Positions 1-10,084 of a stretch of 64,000 bases of DNA are shown here, piece by piece. The notes beneath the pieces were generated by a model. It saw nothing but the letters and a program-made list of their open reading frames with translations. It made no database searches and was not told where the DNA came from. How positions within the stretch are numbered: position 1 is the first letter of the stretch; every line of letters begins with the position of its first letter. The DNA lies in the NCBI RefSeq assembly GCF_020520425.1, contig NC_079487.1, forward strand, positions 11,827,501 to 11,891,500. The letters are read 5' to 3'. Both the position numbers and the translations under genes were made by a program. Origin of the DNA: Spinacia oleracea. Taxonomy: Eukaryota; Streptophyta; Magnoliopsida; Caryophyllales; Amaranthaceae.

Positions 1-180
1 TCGTCCCTCCGTAGATAGTCCACAGCACGTCCGGATCCGCCTTAAGATTGACCAACTAGAATCGCCCTTAAGGTACTAGAATTTTCGGCACTCTTAGGTA
101 AGAAATATGGCTGAATTTTTCTCTCAAAACTCACTTTGAATACTTGAATTAATCTCTCAAAATATGTGACCCTAGGCACG

Positions 181-188
181 TATTTATA
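181..188 (-). promoter_or_regulatory. LTR TATA box
   Basis: The minus strand reads CTCTATAAATACG, a good plant TATA box in the element's sense direction. The same octamer is present in both E2 LTRs and both E3 LTRs. The copy in the E1 5' LTR (about 9069-9076) carries a T to A change. Confidence 0.6.
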
Positions 189-574
189 GAGTTATGGAAA
201 GGGAATTGGAATCCTAGTAGGATACGAATTAATTAAACTTAGAATCCTATAAGAACTCTAATTAATTAATTTATCCTTTTAGGAATAGGAATTTAATCAT
301 ATACTAATTCTAATAGTTTTAGGAATCGTGCATGAACACAAACTCACACACACACGGCAGCCACGATGGGCCGCCCATGCGTGTGCGTGCGAGCAGCAGC
401 CCACGCAGCGAGGCCATGGCCTTGGCGCGCGCTGGGCCTGCCTTGCGGTGGGCCTGGGCACTGCCTTGGCTGGGCGCGCGTTTGGCTTGCTGGGCGATGG
501 CCCGACTTCGTGCTGGGCCTTCGTCCGGCAGGCCTCGTCCGATGCTAATTCGTACGATACGCTTCCGATTAAAT

Positions 575-880
575 TCCCGGTTCCGGAATTCATTTCCGAT
601 ACGAACAATATTTAATATTTCCGATTCCGGAATCAATTTCCGTTTCGAACAAATATTTAATATTTCCGTTTCCGGAATTATTTTCCGATTCCGATAATAT
701 TTCCGATTCTGACAATATTTCCGTTTCCGGCAATATTTTCGATTCTGGTAATATTTCCATTTCCGATAATATTTTCCGATACGTACCATGTTTCCGTTTC
801 CGGCAACATCTACGACTTGGATAACATTTATATTTCCGATAAGATCCATATTTCCGTTTCCGGCAATATCATCGTTTCCG
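575..880 (-). repeat. 18-bp tandem repeats inside the LTR
   Basis: On the minus strand the unit is close to GGAAATATTGCCGGAAAC, repeated with drift about eight times or more and with a few 19- and 26-bp variants. Equivalent arrays lie at about 9463-9768, 37695-38000, 45850-46160, 53650-53960 and 60760-61065, one in each LTR of the family. Because 18 is a multiple of three, the array keeps a sense-direction reading frame of about 176-183 codons open, with a KYxxxR hexapeptide periodicity. I read that frame as a by-product of the repeat, not as a proven gene. Confidence 0.75.
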
Positions 881-1196
881 GAGTATTCATTTCTTGCCTG
901 TGACGATCTCAGCTCCCACTGAAACCAAGATCCGTCGATTCCGAATATCCATAGATGGAGTATCTAATGCCATTAAATACTTGATCCGTTTACGTACTAT
1001 TTGTGTGACCCTACGGGTTCAGTCAAGAGTAAGCCGTGGATTAATATTATTAATTCCACTTGAACTGAAGCGGCCTCTAGCTAGGCATTCAGCTCACTTG
1101 ATCTCACTGAATTATTAACTTGTTAATTAATACTGAACCGCATTTATTAGACTTAACATAGAATGCATACTTGGACCAAGGGCATTATTTCCTTCA

Positions 1197-1226
1197 GTCT
1201 CCCACTTGTCCTTAGGGACAAGTGTG
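1197..1226 (-). promoter_or_regulatory. Polypurine tract with overlapping hairpin (E1)
   Basis: Next to the 3' LTR the minus strand reads AAGTGGGAGAC, the usual plant copia plus-strand primer. It overlaps a perfect inverted repeat, CACTTGTCC / GGACAAGTG, separated by only a few bases. The same arrangement occurs beside the E2 3' LTR (38317) and the E3 3' LTR (46476). Confidence 0.7.
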
Positions 1227-3477
1227 CATTTCCTAATTCCTTTGTCGCTTGATGCTTGCTCTTGAACATAAGGTAAGAGTTGTCATCCTTATTATGTCCA
1301 GAGGTGTTTCTCGGTTTCAGAGTTCAACTGATCAAATAAACAGATAATCATAGCCTATGATTCATCCGAGCACGGCCATGCATTTCACAGTTTCTAGCTC
1401 TCCGAGTGGCCTTGTACAACTTTTAAGCATCTCATCCCGATTTATGGGAGGACAATCCCAATCTTGTGATCTTGAGATTAGACTTCGTTTGATAGGTGAT
1501 TACCTGAGCGTTGCCTTTATAGCCTCCTTTTACGGTGCGACGGTTGGTCAACGTCAAAGCAACCAGTTCTCAAACAAGTAATCTCAAATCACTCAGGTAT
1601 TGAGGATTTAGTGTCTAATAATTTTAATGAAATTTACTTATGACAGATTTTCATCTCTTACAGTAAAGTTTCATAGGTCTTGTCCGATACTAGTCTTCCC
1701 AAAGTAAGTATCTATGCAAATGATTATGACATTGCCATGTCCACATAGTTCAAGAAACAGAACTACTAGTCATCTTGCATTCTAGTCGTCTAACATTTTC
1801 TATGCGTCCAATTTTCTAGAAAACTCCGACTAGGGACCATTTTCAACCTTTGACATTCAAGTTCACTTGATAGACATTTCTTAGTCACAGGACTGGTCCT
1901 GACAGTCTATCTTGAATATATCGTCAAATTTGAAGGGACTCATCATTTAATACTAAACCAAAATTAAATGGAATATGAAAATACATTTCATATATGATAA
2001 ATGTTCAACCCCAATGTTTTATAACCATGGGCCTCAAACCCATCTTCTAAAACAATTCATGGAATTCAAAGCTATGCTTGATTTCCAGTGCTACAACGTG
2101 AGTGTTGCTTCTCACTTGTTGCATAGGTTTAGTTATCATGCTTTGCCAATCTTAATATCCTTTCATCGAATGTTCTTCGAGATATGATGATAAGATCTTT
2201 TGAGTGTGTTTATTTTGTGATCTATTCCTTCTAGCTACAAGAGTAGTTCTACGCATCTTGTAATGAAGAACCATCAAGTCAGAAGACATATGATCTACCC
2301 AAGTTCAGTGAAGAAACTCTTTAACATAAACAAACAACCCTGTTTTATTTCTTCTTAGGCAATAAGTACTTTTACTTCAACTGTTTAGGTTGCTAGTGAT
2401 GCTTTGTTTGGATTTACTTATCCAAGCAGTTCACAGATATGTGGAAGACTTTCCAGTTGTATCTTAGAACATAGAAATTAATATTTAATTTCCCACGCAA
2501 TAACTCATGGTCTCCAATCCATGTTGCCATTTCAAAACACGATGCTCTATAGCTCGTCCTTATCAATGGTTAACTTCAAAGGGTCTTGCTTGATCCTTTG
2601 CCAGTGTTTATGCGTGTAGCATCAATATTTAGCATATCTTTATTTCCTTGAATCAAGAACTATTCCTATGTACCTTTTCAAGTACCATAAGTATTCTTGA
2701 TCTCAATCTAGTTGATCTTCACTTAGATCAATAGAGATTGGTATATGTTCGTCATGCCTAAAGTCATACGATACGTTTTTTTGGCGATCCTCATATTATA
2801 TCATACATGATAAATTCTTTTGCAGAATAATTCCCAATTGAATTCTATTCATGTAACTTTAGCTCATCTAGTTTCAGTAGATACTAAATCCAGCTAAATT
2901 CTTTGACATATAATATAGGTTAAGAATCTTACTTAGATCCTTGGATGTTTAACTTAGTAAATGCTTATACATAGTTCAAACATTCTTTACTTAGATTTAC
3001 TCACATGGGTCGAATATCTCCAATGGAGTTATTCGTGTTTGATTTAGTAAATGCCATTACTTAATCTAAAACAATATTATAAGATCTTTGTAAATAGATC
3101 TTAGTACCCAGTATGAACTAAGTTTCGCCTTGGTCCGTCATTGATGAATAATCTCAAATATAAGTATTTAGCATTTGAATGTTATTTCACAATAGAGAGA
3201 TATGTGTGTGATACACATAGGACCAATTAAGTTTTATGTACTCCCACTAAACTTCTTATATATCTATAAGAATCATGTACATTTTATGAAACTAAAATAC
3301 TTATTAGTTTCACTAAAATACATTTCTAATTCCCAATTGCTTGCTTAAATCTGTACTTAGATTTTATAAACTAGCTTTTCTTTTCAAGCATTTATTTGGA
3401 TCCACAAATCCTATGACATACCATGTACATAGTTTATTCTAACATTTGATTGAGGAATACGTTTTGTCATCCAATTG

Positions 3478-3690
3478 TCATATGTACCAATATGCAATCA
3501 TTGCTTGAGTTATAGACTTGAGCATTACGATTATGCATGAGGTTTCAACACAATCCATGCCATGAATTTGCTTGTAACCTTTAGCAACTAATCTAGCTTT
3601 GTGTGTGAACACAATTCCATGTTTGTTGGTTTTTATCCTTAAAACAATCTTGCAACCAATAGGTGTGAAACTATTCTTGCAAATCAACAA
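3478..3690 (-). pseudogene. Reverse transcriptase relic within E1
   Basis: A 70-codon open stretch with ARLVAKGYKQIHGMD followed by a damaged FSPVAMLKSI-like segment. It aligns with residues about 845-895 of the E2 polyprotein. It lacks the catalytic YVDD and both sides are frame-broken, so it cannot encode an enzyme. Confidence 0.8.
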
Positions 3691-3863
3691 AATTTTAATT
3701 TTGTCATCAAAACATTGAGTATGTTTTATGGCCTCTAACCATTAAACATTTGAGTCTATATATGGCCTCTAACCATTTTAGGGAATTTGGGTTTCGTCAT
3801 AGCTTTCTTACAGGTCACAAACTCATTAATTTACATGATAATAGTTTGACTGCAAGTTGTAGG

Positions 3864-3971
3864 TTTCTTCACTATCTAATAGAAGAATATCATAGTTTCA
3901 TTGACCAGAACTCTATGTTTCTTTACTATCTAATAGAAGAATCTCATAGTTCCAGTGACTTGAACTCTATG
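3864..3971. repeat. 54-bp tandem duplication in the E1 core
   Basis: Two adjacent copies, 3864-3917 and 3918-3971, each beginning TTTCTT(C/T)ACTATCTAAT and ending AACTCTATG, with a handful of differences. A looser series of about 40-bp units built on CACTTnnAAAGTC(C/T)T follows at about 4010-4160. Confidence 0.7.
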
Positions 3972-6900
3972 CCTACTTGGGTATAGAACATCAAACAACA
4001 GAATATCAATAGCCACTTGAAAGTCCTTTGAATATTCTGTTCTCCTTGAAGCACTTGTAAAGTCTTCTAAGAGAAGTCTATTCTTTAAAGCCACTTCTAA
4101 AGTCCTTAAAGAATAAGTTCGGTTTTTCTGAAGCTCTTTGAAAAGCCTCCGGAATGTCCGTTTATGTTTGTTGTTCGCCTCGAAGACTTTCGAGGTCTAT
4201 TTTCTCCCACTTGTCATTTTGGAAACGAATCTCCAAAAGGACATTATTTCGAGCAAACAAACATTATGTTCTCAAAAATTCGTGGTAGAAACAATACCCT
4301 TGTGTCTCATTTGAATAAATCACAATGAAACATATATCTAGACTTGGGCCTTAGTTTGTTGAATAACAAACACTAAGCTCCCACTGAGTTTTGCAACTCT
4401 CTAGATATATTTTATGAAAAGTGCTTTGATGAATTTGGTTTAGTTTGGTGGTAGTTGAGCATTTTGTTTTAGAAATTATAGGAAAAGTCTTTATGATCCA
4501 TCATTGATCGAATCAAGTACTAATTGACTTCGATTATTCCAACTAAGATATGCCATATCTTATGGACCTAGATTGTGAAATTACAACACACAATCATTGA
4601 TGATCATATTTGGTCTTAAGTAATCATCAACATGATCTAACCTAGATCTTTATGATTTCTTACCAAGTGGGATTTATACTTCTGAATCTTTGAACTAGCC
4701 AAACAGATTCAAACTTATATCACATTGAGTAAATAAACCTATATTCACTCAAATCTGTGTGAAATAATAAAGTCATAAAACCTTTCTTTAGCTTTGAACT
4801 CTATTGTCTAGGCGTTCTAACAATAGTTCATATCTTTTGTTACTTTCAACAAGTAAGACTAGTTGTCTTAAAATGATCTAGAAATCAATCAACTTTCAAA
4901 AGTCCATAAAAATAGAGCTTTTGAATGTTAACTTGTTGATATGGTCTAAGCAACAATGCCAAAGATTAGTGGAACTCAAATCGAGGGGTTGATTTGAACC
5001 TAGTAAAGTTCTTTAAAGAGTTGTTTGTTTTAATCAAGCATATTGACTCAACCTGTAATTGACCATTTCATTCAAATAAACAAACAAACATTGTTTTTGT
5101 TTTTCTTGAATATGAGTCTTTCTGTGTTTGAAGCAGAAATTTAGGTATGCTGATTATGGAACAAAATAGCCATTAAATTCCAGCCTTTGAAAAGGACTTA
5201 AAACAAACTTAGATGACCCTACAATTAATGTAGCAATGCCATGCTTCATTTCCCACTTGTAGGTCATTAGTGTATCCTAGCTTCCATTGTTTGAGTTATT
5301 ACCGAAGTAAGAACCTCAAGCGGTATATGATACCAAGGAAGTTTGATTGCTAGGTCACTTCTCTTTAAACATAAACTTATAGGTAGAAACGGAATCGTAA
5401 TTCCTTTCATTTGTTCCTCGTTTTCCTACTTCTTGTACCCTTTCTTATAGTCTTAAGAATTGAATTCTTTAGTGTTGACTTTTATACTTTGTTAGACATG
5501 TCCAATGTCACCCCCAACAAGGTTCTTTACCATTTAATTTATGTTGAACGTTCTGTTTCAACTAGATGATCTTACCAGAAGCTTCTAAAGTTCTCTAAGC
5601 ATCGATCTATTCGAATGTCTAGGGACTAGACTCATTCGAGAATTAAATGGACAAAGATATTAGGTTGTTAACCATTGGTAAAGCTGAGCGTATTAAACTC
5701 AATGCTTTATGATCTCAAAACTACAGTGTATTTTGAATTCACAAGCACCAATTGGTTTGCCATTCGATTTTGATATTCGAAAACAACCATAAAAGTCGAT
5801 ATAAGAAACATACATTTTAAATTGCTCACTTTCTCTCTTTTCCGTGAATCGTTCTTGGATTCACTACCAATCGAGGAAATTTACTGTTACCTTTCTAAAA
5901 GGATTTATTGCAGTGCAAGATATTTAATTATAAACAATAATTAAAACATACATTGAAGCATGCAAAGTCTAAACATTTATCATGAGTAATAACTTGAAAA
6001 TTAAAGCAATCATGCAATTTCAACAAGTTATTAGCATTTTATTCGAATTTATTGTTCCGGCAGGTGTGAATAAAATGATTCCAAGATCCTAAAATCATTG
6101 AAGAACTAAGCACAGTTTGTCGACTTAATCCTAAAACATCTTAGGAAAGCAAAAGCCTTTTGCTAATAGTCTAGAAACTATTCTTGGTTGATAGGTACGT
6201 CTAAGAACTTATTAGGTAAACCTATCGATTTTGCCACGACATAAAAGGACTCCTTACTTATATCGTTGAGTTTCACCAAAACTAACATGTAGTCACAATT
6301 ATTTGTGTACCTTGCCCCTTTAGGACCAATAAGTAACACCTCGCTGAGCGAAAACTATTACTAGATTGATGTAAAGGATATCCAAGCAAGTGTATATTTT
6401 GGCATGGCACCTTTTAACTCAATTTTTAAGTTTGGAACTTAAGGCTCTTACTATGTTGGTTAGATTTTAAGTGAACTAAAATCCTTAATCATGCAACATA
6501 ATCAAGCCACAATCTCATGCATAATTAAGACATATTTAAAGCAATAAATAACTTAAAGCATGCATAAGATAAATGTGATCTAGTATGGCCCGACTTCATC
6601 TTGAAGCTTTAACTTCAAAGTCCGTCTTGAAAATCTCCGTGGGAGGCACCATTTTCTTCAAATAGGATAAGCTATAATTAAAACTAATTACAACTATTTG
6701 ATGGTACGCATACCATATTTGAATTGAAAAATAACTTTGGTACTTTAGACCAATTACATTCAAATTAATGGTGCGCAGACCATATTTTCTATCCTATTTG
6801 GGCCATACTAGTCACTTCATAACCTGCAAAACAGTACATATATAATATATACCATTCACCCATTCATTATCATGAATGGCCCACATAGCTGGTTAGTAAA

Positions 6901-7367
6901 ACACATTATGCATCACGTAAACATTTGCAGCAATTAATCAAGGGCACCAATAATCTACCAATTATTCAGTCCTTATTAATTCTAATCAAGTTGTTTTAAC
7001 CTTAAGGATTTGTAGACCTAATCAAGAGTTTATGACTAAAAGGGCTCCCACTTAAACCAATAAATTCGTATGTTTTACTAATTTTAAACATAAAAATGTA
7101 TTTCTAGTCTAACCGGAAACATACAAATTTAATTAAAATTTAAAGCTCATATGAATTTATAATTGAATCCAAAAAGTTTAATTTAATTTCAGTCGTATTT
7201 AAATTAATTCATGATTTTAATTTTAGTAAAATAATTAGAATAAATAAAATTTATTATAATTACAAATATTCAAAATTAAAATCCAAGAAAATAATTTAAA
7301 TTATTAATTTTAAAATTAATTAAAATTACGTAAACTGAAAATTTTCAAATTAAACATTCAAAACGAT

Positions 7368-7935
7368 CTAATCGCAACGCAAACACCCTACGCATTGCAC
7401 GCCCATGGGCCGCACGCACACAGCCATCGCTGGCCATGTACGCGCAGCCCATGCGCTCGTCGCATAGCTGCTGCATCTCCATCGCAAGCCATCGCACGCT
7501 GTGGTGCTCGCTGCGCGCGCGCCAACGCTCGACGCACGCGAGCCATCGCTCGCTTTGCGCGCTCGCCAGCGCACGCTGCGCGCGCTCCATCGCTCGCTGT
7601 GCGCGCGAGCCATCGCTCGCTGTGCGCGCGAGCAATTGCGCGCGTTCAACGCTGGGCGCAGCGCTCGTGGCACGCGAGCTTGCGCTCGCTACGCGCGAGG
7701 CTGCGCGCGCTTGCGCGAGGCAGTGCGCGTTGTGGCGCAGCTCGCTTGCTGCCCACACGCGACTGTCATGGCTTGCCTTTCGCCCATGCCCATACGTCCA
7801 TAGCTCGTGGCCCACGACACAAGGCAGGGCTGTTGCCTTGTGCTCGTGCACCATGCCTTGCTCATTGCATTCGTGCCGCATGGGCGACGAGCTCCCTTGC
7901 TCGTCGTCGCATGCCCGCACTATACAACACCCCTT
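7368..7935. repeat. GC-rich 23-bp repeat block in the E1 5' leader
   Basis: A sharply bounded GC-rich block inside an AT-rich leader. It contains copies of a 23-bp unit (CATCGCTCGCTGTGCGCGCG + AGC) with drift. E2 has the equivalent block at about 44590-45090 with a different number of units. E3 lacks it altogether. Open frames across it on both strands are composition artefacts. Confidence 0.75.
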
Positions 7936-8699
7936 AAGGGTAACACGAAGCGTCCATTGCTTTGTGCGTGCAAGTTATATGAACGAATCGCATAAAAAAT
8001 TTAAAATTTATATTTAAAATTAATGACAAATTAATAAATAATATAAATTTCATAATTTTAGGGCGAAAAATCGAAAATTTATTATTCAATTGATTTCCGA
8101 TTATTATGGATTCAAGCCTAGGTCATAAAAATTTAAAATTTATCATAAATTTACAATTTTTATGGTGGTTTTTAATCATAGGTTTCTAATTAAATTATAA
8201 TTAATTATGAAAATCAAATTAATTCTAAATTATTCTAATTTTCAACAAATTAATCATAATTACAAATTAGATTGCATAATTAACAAGGCTAGGCATTCAA
8301 ACTTGTTAAACATATACAGTAGGTCAATCAAAAATTCAAGATTTATCAACAAGAATCGCAAATATTTAATTTAACATCTTAAATTTACGAAATTTTGCAT
8401 TCAAAAAACTAAAACCTTCGAAAAGTCATAGTTAGGCTTCGAATTTGAGAATTCTGGGTTCGGCAGAAAAATACTGTTTTTGTCAAAATTTTAGAATGCC
8501 TTTTACATGCGGAATTGACACAAAAATCACTCGATTTGGATGAGTAACGAAGAAACTGCCGAAAAACTGCGTACGTATAATTAAATAAACGCAATTTGCA
8601 ATTAATTAAAAATTACGAAAATTAATCACCCCTTTTAATTCTTGCAAATTTGTAATATTTAACCATGTTCATGCAATTTAGATTATGAAAATAATAAGA

Positions 8700-8714
8700 G
8701 GCTCGTGATACCAC
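8700..8714 (-). promoter_or_regulatory. tRNA-iMet primer binding site of E1
   Basis: Directly inside the 5' LTR the minus strand reads GTGGTATCACGAGCC. This matches the usual copia primer site TGGTATCAGAGC apart from one extra base. The same sequence precedes the 5' LTRs of E2 (about 59997-60011) and E3 (about 52879-52893). Confidence 0.85.
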
Positions 8715-10084
8715 TGTTAGGTTATGATACATATGACAATTCATAAATCATGCGGAAAAACCATTTAGCCAGGAACACATATTATTTACACATAATCATA
8801 TAGCATAATTTAGATGCATACTCTTTGTTGCGTGCCTTCCCTAGCTGCGCCCGAACCGAACAAGAACAAGCCTTTAGGACTCCAAGTGTCGTCCCTCCGT
8901 AGATAGTCCACAGCACGTCCGGATCCGCCTTAAGATTGACCAACTAGAATCGCCCTTAAGGTACTAGAATTTTCGGCACTCTTAGGTAAGAAATATGGCT
9001 GAATTTTTCTCTCAAAACTCACTTTGAATACTTGAATTAATCTCTCAAAATATGTGACCCTAGGCACGTAATTATAGAGTTATGGAAAGGGAATTGGAAT
9101 CCTAGTAGGATACGAATTAATTAAACTTAGAATCCTATAAGAACTCTAATTAATTAATTTATCCTTTTAGGAATAGGAATTTAATCATATACTAATTCTA
9201 ATAGTTTTAGGAATCGTGCATGAACACAAACTCACACACACACGGCAGCCACGATGGGCCGCCCATGCGTGTGCGTGCGAGCAGCAGCCCACGCAGCGAG
9301 GCCATGGCCTTGGCGCGCGCTGGGCCTGCCTTGCGGTGGGCCTGGGCGCTGCCTTGGCTGGGCGCGCGTTTGGCTTGCTGGGCGATGGCCCGACTTCGTG
9401 CTGGGCCTTCGTCCGGCAGGCCTCGTCCGATGCTAATTCGTACGATACGCTTCCGATTAAATTCCCGGTTCCGGAATTCATTTCCGATACGAACAATATT
9501 TAATATTTCCGATTCCGGAATCAATTTCCGTTTCGAACAAATATTTAATATTTCCGTTTCCGGAATTATTTTCCGATTCCGATAATATTTCCGATTCTGA
9601 CAATATTTCCGTTTCCGGCAATATTTCCGATTCTGGTAATATTTCCATTTCCGATAATATTTTCCGATACGTACCATGTTTCCGTTTCCGGCAACATCTA
9701 CGACTTGGATAACATTTATATTTCCGATACGATCCATATTTCCGTTTCCGGCAATATCATCGTTTCCGGAGTATTCATTTCTTGCCTGTGACGATCTCAG
9801 CTCCCACTGAAACCAAGATCCGTCGATTCCGAATATCCATAGATGGAGTATCTAATGCCATTAAATACTTGATCCGTTTACGTACTATTTGTGTGCCCCT
9901 ACGGGTTCAGTCAAGAGTAAGCTGTGGATTAATATTATTAATTCCACTTGAACTGAAGCGGCCTCTAGCTAGGCATTCAGCTCACTTGATCTCACTGAAT
10001 TATTAACTTGTTAATTAATACTGAACCGCATTTATTAGACTTAACATAGAATGCATACTTGGACCAAGGGCATTATTTCCTTCA
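8715..10084 (-). repeat. E1 5' LTR (complete, 1370 bp)
   Basis: Bounded by TGTTAGGTTATG at 8715 and TTTCCTTCA at 10084, i.e. TG...CA on either strand. It has the same length as both E2 LTRs and is about 98% identical to them by eye. Its TATA box is mutated relative to all other family copies seen here. Confidence 0.95.

Larger units (their letters stand above)
1..1196 (-). repeat. E1 3' LTR (partial)
   Basis: Corresponds base for base, with no net indel, to 8889-10084. On the minus strand it begins TGAAGGAAATAATGCCC at 1196. The LTR holds a TATA box (minus-strand TATAAATA, 181-188), a GC-rich block (about 350-545) and an array of 18-bp repeats (about 575-880). Confidence 0.95.
1990..6030 (-). 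pseudogene. Decayed copia polyprotein core of E1
   Basis: This stretch occupies the place of the polyprotein in E2 and E3 and is about the same length, but stops and indels interrupt every frame. Recognisable relics, all on the minus strand, are a reverse transcriptase piece at 3478-3690 (ARLVAKGYKQIHG and MLKSI motifs), a stretch near 4170-4320 matching the integrase-RT linker of E2 (around CCCACTTGTCATTTTGG), and a piece near 5230-5270 matching the protease region (TTTCCCACTTGTAGGTC). The non-coding flanks of E1 match E2 far better than this core does. Old core decay with young LTRs points to a non-autonomous lineage mobilised in trans. Confidence 0.75.
1..10084 (-). mobile_element. Copia element E1, non-autonomous, cut at left by window edge
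   Basis: Reading on the minus strand, the element runs from its 5' LTR (8715-10084) to its 3' LTR (window start to 1196). The 3' LTR lacks about 174 bases that lie outside the window. A primer binding site complementary to initiator tRNA-Met follows the 5' LTR at 8700-8714, and a purine tract precedes the 3' LTR at 1197-1211. The LTRs differ at about six of 1196 aligned bases, so the insertion is recent. The interior has no intact polyprotein. Its flanks (1197 to about 1990 and about 6030-8714) match element E2 closely, while the core of about 4 kb between them is a decayed relic of the same length as the E2 polyprotein. It is inserted in the RNase H region of LINE-A, so the other half of LINE-A should lie left of the window. 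Confidence 0.9.

Noticed and set aside
328..697. Plus-strand frames in the LTR GC-rich block, repeated in every LTR
   Set aside because: Antisense to the element, composition-driven and overlapping each other in several frames.
1357..1581. 74-codon frame repeated in E1, E2 and E3
   Set aside because: Antisense to the element within its 3' UTR. Conservation follows from recent copying of the whole element; no recognisable domain.
7345..8017. Several overlapping open frames of 60-190 codons on both strands
   Set aside because: They lie in the GC-rich 23-bp repeat block of the E1 leader, where stop codons are rare by composition. The same frames appear in the E2 block and no domain is visible.
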